From assembly GCA_947311845.1 (NCBI GenBank), contig CAMZMU010000041.1, positions 138,470,687 to 138,534,686 of the forward strand: a stretch of 64,000 bases of DNA. Reading direction: 5' to 3'. A program made the position numbers and the translations under genes. Of the stretch, positions 23,909-37,179 are shown in pieces. The notes beneath the pieces are model-generated. The model had not been told where the DNA came from. It worked only from the letters and a program-made list of their open reading frames with translations, and made no database searches. The DNA comes from Poa pratensis (lineage: Eukaryota; Streptophyta; Magnoliopsida; Poales; Poaceae). Position 1 is the first letter of the stretch. The number at the start of each line of letters is the position of its first letter.

Positions 23909-26900
23909 TCATAGGCTTTCCATTAAACCCATGCCGGCTATGTGTTCCTGGAACACATTGGGTGGTAAGCCTTTCGTTAGCGGATCCGCAAGCATTTCCT
24001 TTGTCCTTATATGCTCAAGACTTATAGTTTGATCCTGGATTTTATCTTTCACAACATAATACTTTATATCTATTGCCTTTGTAGCATTACTCGACTTGTT
24101 GTTGTGAGCATAGAATATTGCGGGCTGGTTGTCACAGTACATCTTTAGTGGTTTGTCAATGCAATCTACCACTTTCAAGTCGGGTATAAATTTCTTTAAC
24201 CATATCGCCTGCCCCGTGGCCTCATAACATGCTATAAATTCTGCATACATCGTGGATGCTGCAACTAATGACTGTTTGGAGCTTTTCCACGAAATAGCCC
24301 CTCCTGCGAGAGTGAACACGTACCCTGACGTGGACTTTCTATCATCTTTGTCTCCCGCAAAATCTGCGTCTGAATACCCTCTTATCTCTAGGGAATCAGA
24401 TCTTCTATATGTTAGCATGAGGTCTTTTGCGCCTTGCACATAACGCAATGCTTTCTTTACCATATTTCAGTGTTCATGGCCTGGATTTTCTTGATATCTA
24501 CCGAGTACCCCGGTGATAAAAGCTAAGTCAGGGCGAGTGCACACTTGTGCATGCTGTAAGCTTCCAACAGCCGAAGCATATGGTACTGCTTTCATTCGAT
24601 CGATCTCATATTGGTTCTTGGGACATTGAAATTTCAAAAATTGTCGCCCTTGACTATAGGAGCAGGTGAGGCGCTACTTTTATGCATATTATATTTCTTT
24701 AGAACCTTTTCTAAATATGCCTTTTGTGCTAGTCCTAACACTCCATTCTTTCTATCCCGGTGAATTTCTATGCCCAAAACATAAGAAGCTTCACCAAGAT
24801 CTTTCATATCAAAATTTGAGGACAAGAACTTCTTTGTTTCTAGTAGTAGACTGACATCATTGCTCGCAAGCAGAATATCATCCACATACAGAATTAGGAA
24901 AATATATTTTCCACTTTTAAAATTTGCATAAATGCAGTTGTCCTCAACATTCTCTTTAAATCCAAAACTTTTAATTGTATTATTGAACTTTAAATACCAC
25001 TGTCTAGAGACTTGCTTTAACCCATAAATGGATTTCTTTAGCGGCATCCCATATGTTCCTTCCCCTCCATGAAAAAACCCGTGGGTTGTTTCATGTAAAC
25101 ATTCTCTTCTAAATCTCCATTTAGAAATGCCGTCTTTACATCCATTTGATGCAACTCTAAATCAAAATGTGCAACTAGTGCCATGATGATTCTGAAGGAA
25201 TCCTTACATGAGACCGGAGAAAATGTCTCATTGTAATCTACCCCTTCTCTTTGCGTAAAGCCTTTTGCCACAAGTCGCGCTTTATACTTTTCAACATTTT
25301 CATTGGAGTCATACTTAGTTTTGTAGACCCATTTGCAGCCTACTATTTTGGCTCCTTTAGGAATTTCCTCTAAGTCCCAAACATTGTTAGAACTCATCGA
25401 TTTCATCTCGTCTTCCATGGCTTCCAGCCACTTCGAAGAGTGAACGCTTCTCATGGCTTCTTCATATGAAGTGGGATCTTCTTCCATATGAACTGTTTCT
25501 GTATTATAAACTTTATAATCACTAGAAATAGCAAATTTCCTAGCTCTTTTAGACCTTCTGAGAGTCTCATTCTCTGGCACATCATGTGTCTCAACGTGTG
25601 ACTCTTCTTCTAAATATGGATGTCGTCGCTCCCTTTCATGCTCAACAACGGGTCGAGTCGGCTCCTGACGGACAGGTTCTGAATCTTGCCTCGCTGTGGT
25701 CACGGGTGGAGTTACAACAGGTGCTTGCACCACAACCTCGGGGATTGTCGGTGCAGGTACAACAGGTAGGGCGAAAAATGGCTCATGGATCATCGGAAAA
25801 GGTGCACACACCCTTTTCTCCTCAATATCAATTTTCCGGCCTACCATGCTCCCCCTCATCATTTCGTCCTCCAAGAAGACCGCGTGTCTCGTTTCTACAA
25901 ACTTTGTGTATCTGTCTGCACAGTAGAAACGATAACCTTTTGATCTATCAGGATAGCCAATGAAATGGCAAGTTACTGTTTTGGGGTCTAACTTTGCAAT
26001 GTGTGGATTAAAAACTTTTGCCTCAGCTGGGCTCCCCCAGACTTTTAAGTGGCGTAGAGAAGGAACTTTCCCTGTCCACAACTCGTACGGTGTTTTGGGC
26101 ACCGACTTACTTGGTACTCTGTTGAGAATGTGAATGGCGGTTTTTAACGCCTCCATCCATAATCCCAATGGCAGTGTGGAATAACTCATCATACTGCGCA
26201 CCATATCCATAAGAGTACGGTTACGCCTTTCAGCTACTCCATTTTGCTGCGGTTCGCCCAGCATAGAATACTGGGCGACTATTCCATTTTCCTGTAAAAA
26301 CCTTGCAAAAGGTCCAGGTACTTGACCATATGGAGTGTGCCGACCGTAGTACTCCCCCCCCCCCCCACGGTCGGACCTGACTATTTTAATTCTTTTATCA
26401 TGTTGATTTTCAACTTCAGCTTTGAATATTTTAAATTTATCCAATGCTTCAGATCTTTCTTTAATTGGATAAATATAACCATATCGGGAGTAATCATCTG
26501 TGAACGTTATGAACGAGTCATAACCATCCACACTTTTCACCGGAAATGGTCCACATATATCAGTGTGAATAATTTCTAGTGTCGCTGTGCTTCGGTTTGC
26601 ACCCTTTTTAATTTGTTTTACGTATTTTCCTTTTATGCAATCTATGCATTGTTCGATATCTGAGAACTCTAACGGAGGAAGAATATCATTTTTAACGAGG
26701 CTTTCTATTCTTCCCCTCGAAATATGGCCTAATCGACAGTGCCATAACTTCGAAGAGTCATGAGTTCGCTTTCTTTTCTTTTGTTCTTTGTTCGACAAGG
26801 AAATTTGTTCATTCACATTACTCACATAATGCACTTTTTCACGTAAGGATAACAAATAAAGCTTATCATGAAGTAAAGCAATACCCACACAAGCATCTTT

Positions 26901-28039
26901 AAACCATATGGCACACTTGCCATGACCGAATCTCTAAGCATAATATTGAAACCATCAGCTAGCTCCAAGGAGATGTCGCCAACAGCTTCAACTTATGCTT
27001 GAACTCCATTTGCGACTTCAATGTGTCTTTCGCTTCTTTGCAAAGTCCTTGTCGAATGGAATCCCTGTAAATAATTTGCAACATGAACAGTTGCACCTGA
27101 GTCAATCCACCAAGTAGATTTTAAAAACTGTGTATACAGGGATTCATTTACAAAAGAAACTGTGTCCATACTTTCTTTGCCACTATGCTCTTGAGCCAAT
27201 ATGGGCAATCTTGCTTGAAATGCCCTTTCTTCTTGCAGTGGTGGCAGGTGTCTTTGTCCACTTGCTGATACTGCTGGGGACCTTTGCCATGTGGCTTATA
27301 CTGGTGGGGACCTTTGCCATATGGCTTTGAAGGAGAACCGTAGTTCCTGTTCTTGTTGTCCTTTACGAAGTTCAAAGAGCCCCCATTCTGGGACTTCAGC
27401 CTTTCCTCTTCTTGCGACAACATGGCAATGGTCTTTTCAATGTCCCATTTTTCAGGTGACACATTGTAATTGATGACAAAATTGTCAAACTGTGGTGGCA
27501 GTGAAGCCATCACCAGGTGAACTATGAGTGCAGGCTTGAGCTCCAGATCAGCCTCCATGGACTTCAGCTTAGCAGCCATGTTGCTCATCCTGAGGATGTG
27601 CTCCCTTATGCCATGTGCACCTCCATGATACTTTTCTGTCACCAGGTGTTTTAGCAGTTGGGTAGCATATGTCTTTGAAGACCCAGTAAACTGGCTCTTT
27701 ATCTTTTGGAGATACTCTCCCATAGAGGCACACTCTTCAATTGAGCCCACAATAGCGTTCTCAACTGTGTTCTTTATGAATGCCATGCACTTTTTGTTGG
27801 CGTTCACCCACTTTTGGTTCTCTAGGGTGTATCCCATCTCCACTGGAGCATGGTCCCTCAACTTTTTCTGCCAAGCAGATTCATCATCATCTCTCTCTTA
27901 CTGGCTCTGCTGGCCTGACTGGCTGTTTAGCACTCACAACCCAGTCGACCTCAGCGTAGACAAACGCCAGCTCAACTATCTTTCACCACTCAGCGTAGTT
28001 GTCACCCCTGAGCGTCGGAACGTCCTTGAGGCAACTCAT
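23909..28039 (-). pseudogene. Copia gag-pol, frameshifted
   Basis: The polyprotein starts near 28039 (MSCLKDVPTLRGDNYAEW), where a stop follows almost at once. Gag continues in another frame (27861-27148) to the zinc knuckle [14 protein letters not shown]. Protease shows WWIDSGATVHVAN. GAG-pre-integrase ([19 protein letters not shown]) leads to integrase with [21 protein letters not shown] and [14 protein letters not shown], the D-D-E set. RT has [29 protein letters not shown] and the YVDDILLA active site (about 24890). RNase H follows (GYSDADFAGD, KSTSGYVFTLAGGAISWKS), ending at 23909. Frame breaks lie near 27860, 27150, 25040 and 24630-24460. A G run in integrase has grown by two codons relative to the usual [11 protein letters not shown]. 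Confidence 0.93.
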
Positions 28040-29378
28040 CGGGTGAAAACTTCCTGAAACCACAAGGATATGAGATAACAAAAAACAATTGCATGCATTA
28101 ATCCAACGTTGGTATAAATCAAAGCATACAACCGTTTGTACAATTAAAACTATATCACCGTTGGGCAATAAAAGAAATAAATGCACCTTTTAACACATAA
28201 TAAACAAATCATGATCATGCTATTAACAACGTTGGTCATTTAATAACAGAATCATAATCATCTTTAATATCACTTTAATCAAGCTTTTAATTCTCACTTT
28301 AAATCATGATAATGCTATTAACAACGTTGGTCAATTAATAACGGAATCATAATCATCATTAATGTCACTTTATCATGCTTTTAATTCTCACTTTATTGCT
28401 TTTATGCAATTACTTTTAACTATTTGCAGCGGAAATATGAATGAAATTCATAAACTTTAAACTTTGCAGAAACATTTCTGTTACTTTTGAATTCTCTAAA
28501 CAAAATTTTCTTTGGAATATTTTGAATAGAAAAAACTGGATGAAATTTGCTCAAAATATGGACAAAAATCATCAAACTGTGTTCTGTAAAATTAAAACAG
28601 AGGAAACTGTGTGTGGCCCATGGCCCACTTACTGCGCGCCGCGCAGCGCGTCGCACCGCAGCATCGGCAGAGCAGCCCACGGACTGCCTGCGGCCCACTC
28701 TGCGCGCAACGAGGCGGCCCACAGCCCGCCTGGTGCCCGTGCCGCTCGTGGCCGTCGGATTAGATCCGACGGCTCACCGCTCGTTTCGCCTGAAGAAAAC
28801 CAGCGCACCGGCGCCGCCCCGAAAAAAAAACCCTAGCCCATTTCTTTCTTTCGCCCCGTCCTGTCCCGCGTTGTCGGCCGGCGCCGGCGCCCATGCGCTC
28901 CGGCGAGCCCGACCGAACCCGACCTCATTTCCACGGCAAACGGCGGCCGGCGACGGCGAGATTTCCACGGCTCCGCGCGACCCCCTTCCCTTCCTTTCTT
29001 TCTACCTTTCCATCCACTGCCGCCCCACTGACTTTCGAAGCCCCGTGATGGAGATGCGGTGGCGGCGCCCCTGCCAGCCCCCTTGCCGGCGCGTGCGTGC
29101 ACCCGAGGGTGGGCGCATCGCCGTCAAGTGGCTCGGTGGTGGTGCCCTTTGCCCGGTTGGGGTTGAGTCCTTCTTCCGACGCCTCGGCTTGCCGATGCGC
29201 GTCGAGATCGAGAGGGATGGCGCGGCCGTGTCGGCGGCGCTCTTTTCCGGTGATACCCGAGGCCCTCCGGTGAGTTCTTTGCCCTTTTTCTTTGAATTTT
29301 GGGTACGGGGTTTCCACGGGAGGGATTCTTTTCTTTTTCGATTTGCTTTTCTACCGAAAAATTCTAGCAACTAGAACC
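28040..29378 (-). other. Copia leader between primer site and gag
   Basis: This 1.3-kb leader is long for a plant copia. It is strongly GC-rich between about 28610 and 29330 and AT-rich between 28050 and 28560, so the GC block may be an acquired gene fragment. The AT part holds a near-duplicate of ATCATGATNATGCTATTAAC at about 28206 and 28303. Open frames on the plus strand here are not supported by any domain. Confidence 0.5.
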
Positions 29379-29390
29379 GCTCTGATACCA
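29379..29390 (-). other. Copia primer-binding site
   Basis: On the minus strand TGGTATCAGAGC, complementary to the 3' end of initiator tRNA-Met, starts one base inside the 5' LTR, as in most plant copia elements. Confidence 0.93.
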
Positions 29391-29391
29391 A

Positions 29392-29808
29392 TGTTAAATC
29401 CCACTTTAGATCATCTAGGCTAGAACAATTACGGTAGTGCTCTTTGGGTGTCGATCTAATACGGTGAGAGAGAGGACATAGAGATGAGAGAGGAGGAGGG
29501 GACAAACCTTCTCCATGGCTCGAGGAGCCCGAGCCAGTGGCCATCGGGGAGGGCGACGGCGTGAGCGTGGGGTGTGTGGTGGCGGCGGTGCTTCCCGTGA
29601 GCACTGTGCTAACCCTAATCGGAAGGGGGTGTCGGTGGGGTGGCTGGCAACGCGGTGAACCTCGTACTACGTGCCCCGACCCCACCTCTTTATATAACGC
29701 AGGTCACAGGGGCCCACCGTCCATAACGGAAACGGGCGCCCCCGATCAGGGCGCAATCAAGGGGATCGTGGAGCCGTTGGGCTCACGACGAGGAGATCAT
29801 ATCTAACA
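29392..29808 (-). repeat. Copia 5' LTR (right)
   Basis: 417 bp, the transcribing LTR of the element, with a TATATAA box near 29689-29696 (minus strand). It ends on the minus strand as GGGATTTAACA directly before the primer site. Confidence 0.95.
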
Positions 29809-29813
29809 TATAC

Positions 29814-30238
29814 TAGTGTGCTGTTTCAAATATAGTAACCGGCTATGACAAGCAACCTTTCATATCTCCAGAACTTAATGAAGGAGCGGATCATATATTC
29901 AAGTATGAAGCAACCTTTTGCCTAAATTTATGTATGCAGATCATATATTCAAGTATGTTGACACATACACAAAAGAATAAATCATCAAGGTAAAACACTT
30001 GATTTAGTATCACACTCCCGAGGCATCAGAGGCAATGCACTGAAACAACAGATTACATGGCTTGAGGTATCAATGGGACAATATGATTTACTACAGACAA
30101 GGCAATGCACTAAACGTACATATCATGTACTCTCAAGTTCGAAAACATTATAATCCCAACAATATGATGATATAGATATAAACACATATTAAATCAGGAC
30201 ATGTAATTTCTCAAACACAATTCTTAAACCTAAGACTG
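29814..30238. other. hAT element sequence between copia and LINE-B
   Basis: AT-rich, non-coding. It is the continuation of the hAT element and probably an intron of the transposase gene. Confidence 0.5.
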
Positions 30239-30244
30239 ATGGGG

Positions 30245-31789
30245 TGCTGCGGTTAAAAGGGTATGATTTTACTTTCCATCCTGAGCCGGTTGACTTTATT
30301 CCGGAACCGGATTTTGTACCTTTTATTTGGAAGCACAAGGACAAAGACGACGACTCAGCTGATAAAAGACTGGAGGAAGATGCTGTTGAGGGTCCTCCAG
30401 GGGTTCGAGGTGCGACGACACAAGGGGCTGGTGGTACCACTAACATGGTGATTGATCCGAGTCTGAGTGTGTCGAGACAGATGGCGTCCGCTGTTCATTT
30501 GCTGAGTGGTATAGCCGTCACGCCCTTCAATCCCAACCCACGAACTCCTCGGGCAATTGAGCTTGTTAAACAGATGAGGATGGCAGCCGGCTGTGATGGT
30601 TCAGTTAGTATGGCTAATCTGGTTCCAAATAGGCTGCCTACAAATGTTAGGGCACAGGTTCAACAGCGTGAGGTGCAACAGGGGGAGCAGAACCGTTCGA
30701 ATGCCAACATGCTGGCTCCGTCGCGTTCTACTGCCGACGATGCAGAGGTGTTGGGCTGGCGCAACGCACTGATGCCTGCCGCCCATGCGGTGCCAAGCCA
30801 TGCCGCAGCCCACGAGCTGGTGGCCCATGCGGATGAGGACCGAAGGATCCTGGACCACTTCATTTGGCCCAACACGGTCTTTGCGTGGACAAGGACTGTC
30901 GCGCGCCAGCGTCGGACGCGTATAGCGGGCCGCTCCTGACCGCCCGCGCGGTAGAGGAAAGGAGTGTGGGCCTCAGCATGTTGGGCGGGTCTCCATCTGC
31001 TGGGACGTATACAGCTGCTGGGACGGACGACGAGCTGGTTGTGGGATCGCTCGTGTGCACTTCCGGAAACAAGGGAGCATCTCTGGCTTCTACGTCGCCG
31101 ATCATTGTGGTTGAGAGGGCTACTACTACGCCACCGCCCTCTCCCATGGTGAAATCGCCATCTTCGGTCGCACCGACTCCAGATACCGTGGTCGAGAGGG
31201 CTGCTACACCACCTATGCCCTCTCCCATGGTGTCATCGCCGGTTGGGGGATGTTTGCTATCTAAGGTTACACCTAGACGTAGTGGACGTCACTTGACTAG
31301 GCCCGATGGTTCGTCAGCAACTGATGAGGACTCGTTGTCCAAGGCGATGTGTCGCAAAGAGGCGATGTTCTCTACTCCTCCCATTGGTACGTCCCAATCA
31401 CAAAAGTCTTTTCTGTCTTTTTCGACGTCTAAATGATCTTCTAGGTTAACTAGTGTAGGCGTCAATTTAGAAAGAAATGAAAAAGAAATTATGCTTTCGG
31501 CTAATGTTCTAAAATACGTAGAGTATGACCGTCTTAAGGTTTCACCAAGTGTTTCGAGTAGGCCGATTACCTCACATGTAGATGATGATGATGCGAATGC
31601 CACAGTTGATGGACAGCTTCTATCACATCTTGTAGGAGAGGTAACAGAGGTGGGTATGGATGAGGCGGAGCTGGGATCTTTTGATGACATGTATGCTTCC
31701 GGCCGGAAATCCAAATCCGCTAAAAATAAAAAGAATCAAAAACGCGGAAAAACGCGAAAATGTCTAAATCTCCAACGGTTTCCCGATGA
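30245..31789 (+). pseudogene. LINE-B ORF1, 3' part
   Basis: This is the C-terminal part of the LINE nucleic-acid-binding ORF1; zinc knuckles and N-terminus are absent. It begins in the segment that in LINE-A reads YGFYFSRESAQFVPDPNFVP (here YDFTFHPEPVDFIPEPDFVP). A frameshift near 30900 leads to a second frame with PRRSGRHLTRPDGSSATDED, matching LINE-A ORF1. Another break lies near 31436. The stop TGA (31787-31789) overlaps the ORF2 ATG. Confidence 0.75.
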
Positions 31790-34700
31790 ATGGCATATTC
31801 CTAAATAGCAGAGGTCTTGGTGACTTGGCTAAACATTTGAATATTGCTCAACATGTGAGGAACCACAAGTTGAATTTTTTGGCTATTTCGGAAACAGGGA
31901 GACAAGGCTATACACGTACGATCCTGGAACGCCTTTCAGGTGGTCTGGATTTTACTTGGCATTCTTGTCCCCTCGCGGTAGATCGGGTGGCATGTTACTC
32001 GGCATTAAATCAGAGTCTATGGAATTGTTGGCCTTTTCGGATGGTGACTATCACATTAAATTTAATATCCGTAACAAGGCTAATAATTTTATTTGGAGTT
32101 TGGTAGCTGTGTATGGTGCCGCCCAAGAAGAGTATACGGCTGCTTTTCTTCGTGAGCTGGTTAACCTAGCTAAGGATAATCCATACCCTATTATTATAGG
32201 TGGGGATTTCAATATGCTAAGGTTCCGAAACGAGAAGAGTAGGAGACGGTTTGATTCTCATTGGTTTTTCTTATTTAATGTTGTCATAGATAGCTTGTCC
32301 TTAAGAGAGGTGCATATGACGGGGAGGCAGTTTACCTGGGCAAACAGCCTCTCTGAGCCGACATACGAGAAGCTAGATCGTGTACTAATGGACTCCGAAT
32401 GGGAGGATAAATATCCATTGGTAATGGTTCGAGATTTAGAAAGTATTGAGGCTTTCTCAGATCCAGCCCCCATCCTTTTATCTACTGGAACATCGATGCT
32501 GCGTGCTATGCCTCCATTCAAGTTCGAATTGGGATGGCTATTTCGTGATGGCTTTGATGATCTAGTTAAAAAGGTTTGGTCTCAGCCAGTGGCTGGTGAT
32601 ACCCCCATTCAAAGATGGAATAATAAGATGCGCAAACTGCGTAAATATCTTCGAGGGTGGGCTAGACACACCACTGGTATGCTCAAAAAAGAAAAAAAGC
32701 GTTTGTGTTCCTTGATTGAAGAGCTCGACCAGATCGCAGAAATACGAGTGTTATCAGCACAGGAGATTGAACTTAAAAGTCAATCAAATGAGCAGGTAGC
32801 ACGTATGTTGCATGAAGAAGAGCTTAGATGGTATCAGAGATGTAAGGCTCAATTCATCCTTGAAGGAGATTCAAATACGATACTTTCATAATGTTGCCAA
32901 TGGCAGACATAGGAAGAAACGTATTCATTCTCTTCACCTGGATGAGGGTCTGATCGAAGGCCATGATCAGCTCAAGGAATATATTACAAATTATTATAAA
33001 GGTCTGTTTGGGGCTCCGGAGGAAGGTGACCTTACTCTTGATGAGTCCCGAATAGATGATATACCCCAAGTAACTTCTGAGGAAAATGATTTTCTTACTG
33101 CTCCCTTCTCAGAAGAGGAGGTAAGAAAGGCGGTTTTCCAAATGGAGCATAATAAGGCGCCAGGACCGGATGGTTTCCCTGCTGAGTTCTACCAGCATTT
33201 CTGGGAAACCATAAAGTCTGATATTCTAGATTTATTCGGGTGCTTGCACACCAGAAATCTAGAATTGTTCCGCCTTAATTTTGGGGAAAGCGTTTTGTTA
33301 CCTAAAATTCAGGAGGCTGAGAGGATCCAACAGTATCGACCAATATGTCTCCTGAATGTTAGTTTCAAAATCTTTATGAAAGTGGCAACCATTAGGTTAA
33401 ATTCTGCGGCTGATCATGTGGTTAAACCTACCCAAACTGCATTTATGCAAGGTAGGAATATACTTGACGGGGTCGTAATCCTGCACGAAACCGTACATGA
33501 GATGCTGATGCATGTAAAATGCATACATGAACTTTGCACATTATTACTAGATATTCCTACATATTTGCAATTTATATGATGTTATATTCATGTTTTATAA
33601 TGATTTCGGGGATTTTCTAAACAATCCCCCCTCTTTTGGTTCTAACTCTGTTTTCCAGAAAACGTCTTTTTTAGTGTTTCGGACTTTCGGGGAGCTTCGG
33701 GACTCCAAAAAGGGCAAGGCCAAAGAGCACGGTTCAGAATTTTCCAGACGAACGCAATTGGCCAAAAATGAAGACCAGAAGCCCAACCAGCAGGGAATTA
33801 GGGGGTCCCACGTGGCCAGATTCCCTGGCCGCGTGAGGCACCCTCTCTCCCCCTCGTGGCTCCGATGCCGTCCGTTTTCGTCTCCGTGGCTTCGTCTTGA
33901 CCAAAAACCGACTATAAAAATAGTCCCCCGAGGAGTTTCGCAAGGAGGCGGCGGAGAAACACAAAACCACGAAACAGAGAGTCAGAAGGCTGCCGCCAGA
34001 GAAGATCGGAGGGGGGAAACGCCGCCGGAATCACCTCCGGAGGGCTCCTCCATCCCCCCTCCGGAGTCTCCATCAACACCACCGTCAAGACCAGCACCAT
34101 CTCCATCACCATCTTCGTGATCCACTTCACCCCCCTCATAGTTTGATATTGTTCGAACCCTAGCTATTGTCTAAATACTATTCTACATGTTTGTGAATTG
34201 CTACTTGTCATTGTTTTGTGGGAGATTATATTTTCAGATTGTGTTGTATCACTTATACCATTGAATCATATCATGTCTTCGCGTTGTGAGTAGTTCTCTC
34301 ATGTTCCTGGGGGCATAGGATGGATTGGCAATGATTTCCACTTAACATGTATTGAGTATTTGGTCAAGTTTTTATCTTTTATGGTTATCTTATTGTACAA
34401 CGTATGGGTGCACACATATGTTGAGTAATGCATGAAGGTGATCACACTAATGTGCTAAAATGGGTAGGACCTGGGAGGACACGTAAACCTGTGGTCTAAT
34501 ACATGAAGTACCATTAGGAGGGGATTTATATCGGGGACCTTAGAGTTTAAGGCTATGGTGGGACTCTATGTCTTAATAACTCTTATGCAGTCATTTACTT
34601 GGCCATAAGAACCATCATAAGGGTTTAGTTTATTTATTTAGCTACACCTAATTATGACTCCGTCCAAAGAAGATTAAAACTTGACAAAATGTTTACCTTG

Positions 34701-37018
34701 TTGTTCTAGAAATATCTATGTCATGAAATCCATGTAGCCCTTGGGAACGTTTTCCACGCATAAGAAACACACACTTAAGCTTGTCCTCTTGCTGCATAGA
34801 GGATTGGGCTTTCTCTCTTTGAGAGCTTTCACTCATCATATTTTATTTTCAGCTTTTTAATTTATTGCAAACTCTACACCAAAAACCCAAAAACACTTGC
34901 ATCATTTAATCATTTTTAGTTTGTCTAGTGCATAGATAATAAGAGAAGTGACACTCTTATTTGAGAGGATAAATACTTATACCTTCTACTCCTCGTGGGA
35001 TCGATACTAATACTTACACATTGAAGATTTCAACGATCCCCTATACTTGTGGGTATCAGATGCATACAAAGAAACTTAATGGAGTAATATTCAAAATCGA
35101 CTTTGAAAAAGCCTATGATAAGGTTAAGTGGTCGTTCGTCCAACAGACTCTGGGAATGAAAGGTTTCTCGGCTAAATGGTGTGCTTTGATTCATAATTTT
35201 GTTTCTGGGGGTAGTGTGGCGGTTAAAGTCAATGATGACATCGGGCGCTACTTCTAGACAAAAAAGGGATTAAGGCAAGGTGATCCTCTATCGCCTATAC
35301 TATTTTAATATAGTGGCTGATATGTTGGCGATCATGATTGAAAGATCTAAGGAAGATGGCCAGATTGAAGGGGTAGTCCCACATCTAGTCGATGGGGGAT
35401 TATCTATTCTTCAATATGCTGACGATACAATTCTCTTTATGGAACATGACCTGGATAAAGCGGCAAATCTGAAATTAATTTTATCAGCATTCGAGCAGTT
35501 ATCGGGGTTGAAAATCAATTTCCACAAGAGCGAATTGTATTGCTTCGGCGAAGCCCAGGACGTGGTTGCTCAATATGCCAAAATATTTGGCTGCGAGCAA
35601 GGTCAATTTCCTATTAAGTATTTGGGTATACCAATACATTATAGGAGATTGACTAATGTGGAGTGGAAACACGTCGAGGAACGTCTTCAAGCGAGGTTGT
35701 ATTCCTGGAAAGGAAAGCTACTATCTCTGGGCAGGAGGTTGGTTCTCATTAATTCGGTACTATCAAATATGGTAATGTATATGATATCCTTCTTCCAGCT
35801 GCCTAAAGGAGTCTTACAAAGGTTGGATTATTTTCGATCGAGATTCTTTTGGCAAGGAGATAGTGAGAAAAAATATCGACTGGCTAAATGGAATGTCGTT
35901 TGCCGACCGAAAGATCAGGGAGGACTGGGTATTCATGATCTCCAGGTCAAGAATTCAGCCCTCCTCGGCAAGCTTTTTTAATTACTTACTGAAGATGGTG
36001 TTTGGCAAACGCTCCTTAAAAGAAAATACATAGGGACAAATGTGTTATCACAGGTATATTGAAAACCTGGTGATTCTCACTTTTGGGCTAGCCTAATGGC
36101 GGCAAAGAAATATTTCTTCCGCTTTGGAGTATTTAAAATTAAGGACGGATCGGAGATAAGGTTCTGGGAGGACAAATGGTTAGGTAATACCACCCTCCGA
36201 GAACAGTATCCGGCTCTATACAATATTGTTCGTCATAAAGGGGATACCATAGCCACGGTTATGCAGTCTTCACCACCCAATGTGACGTTCAAGCGGGACT
36301 TAATTGGGCCTAGACTCACGTCTTGGAATACCTTGCTAACAAGGCTGAATTCGGTTCAGCTGTCACAAGGTCCCGATGAGTTTCGTTGGAATTTATGTGG
36401 GAATGGAAAATTCTCGGTAGATTCCATGTATAGAGCATTAGTCCATTCCGATGTTCCAGTCGATAATAATAATAAAATATGGCAAATGAAGATTCCGCTA
36501 AAACTGAAAGTTTTACCTGATATCTTTGTAAGGGTGTCAATTTAACAAAGGATAACCTTGTTAAGCGAAACTGGCACGGAAGTACGGAGTGCGTTTTTTG
36601 TCCACAACAGAGACAATAAAGCATTTATTTTTCGAGTGTAGATTTGCACGTTCTATTTGGTCAGCTATCCAGATGGCTTCTAACTTGTATCCACCCAAAT
36701 CCGTTGCTAATGTATTTGGCAATTGGTTACATGGGATCAATAATAAGTTTAGAACTATTCTTAGAGTATGAGCGATTGCCGTTATATAGTCGCTTTGGTT
36801 ATGTAGAAATGACAATGTTTTCAATGATAAAAATTTCTCTCGTTTGCAGGTACTCTACCGGTGCACAGGTATTCCCCGTTCGTGGTCCACATTACAACGG
36901 CCAGGGTTTCGAGGCCTCTTTATGGAGGCTTGTGTACGACTGGAAAAAATGGCGAGGGATATTTTTATCCAACATGGATGGTCGCTTGATCGCCGAATTG
37001 GTCCTCCGTAGGCATTGA
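31786..37018 (+). pseudogene. LINE-B ORF2, interrupted by a solo LTR
   Basis: Starts MNGIFLNSRGLGDLAKHL. Endonuclease landmarks are ISETGRQGY, GGDFNMLR and, at the catalytic SDH position (about 32457), SDPAP, so the histidine is lost. RT: KAPGPDGFPAEFYQHFW and YRPICLLNVSFKIFMK, then the LTR insertion at 33506, then LNGVIFKIDFEKAYDKVKWS and LQYADDTILF (about 35413). The zf-RVT follows and ends near 37018. Breaks: frameshifts near 31960, 32880, 35290 and 36530, and stops near 35256, 35979 and 36060. Confidence 0.9.
33506..35058. mobile_element. Solo LTR, 1553 bp
   Basis: A TG...CA block (TGATGCATGTAAAATG at one end, ACTTGTGGGTATCA at the other) is flanked by an exact 5-bp duplication GATGC (33501-33505 and 35059-35063). 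It splits the LINE-B RT cleanly: coding resumes on the next codon after removal. There are no internal retroviral domains, so recombination between two LTRs left a solo copy. A TATAAAAA box at 33913-33920 suggests plus-strand transcription. Length and style fit the large LTR elements of Triticeae, but I cannot assign the family. Confidence 0.93.
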
Positions 37019-37179
37019 CGTTTTACCTCGGCATGATTGTAATGCGTTGAGTGCTACTTTTTATTTCTTTTTTTTTGGAACTCTTGGTTTGCGGCTGTGT
37101 GCATACTAGTTATGCAGAGGTCGGATGTAATGATTAAACCTTTTAAGTAATAAAGCCCTTTATCTAAAAAAAAATGGGG

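Larger units (their letters stand above)
23303..29808 (-). mobile_element. Ty1/copia retrotransposon, complete structure
   Basis: Two direct LTRs (23303-23720 and 29392-29808, TG...CA) sit inside an exact 5-bp duplication TATAC (23298-23302 and 29809-29813). The element reads on the minus strand: right LTR, primer site, leader, gag, protease, integrase, RT, RNase H, purine tract, left LTR. Integrase before RT identifies copia. By eye the LTRs differ at only about ten places (roughly 97-98% identity), so insertion is fairly recent. Coding is nevertheless broken. It lies in an intron-like part of the hAT element. Confidence 0.96.
30245..37173 (+). mobile_element. LINE-B, 5'-truncated L1-type LINE
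   Basis: LINE-B is the same family as LINE-A by its ORF1 tail and whole ORF2. It starts within ORF1 at about 30240 and ends in a tail (CGGCTGTGTGCATAC, then TTATGCAGAGGTCGG and TTTATCTAAAAAAAAA). The only target duplication I can suggest is ATGGGG (30239-30244 and 37174-37179), which is short, so the exact 5' border is tentative. A solo LTR (33506-35058) interrupts the RT. It lies inside the hAT element. Confidence 0.88.

Noticed and set aside
28547..29374. 275-codon plus-strand frame
   Set aside because: It lies antisense in the copia leader with no recognisable domain; GC-rich DNA explains it.
33590..34120. 176-codon frame in the solo LTR
   Set aside because: It lies entirely inside an LTR bounded by a target duplication; no domain.
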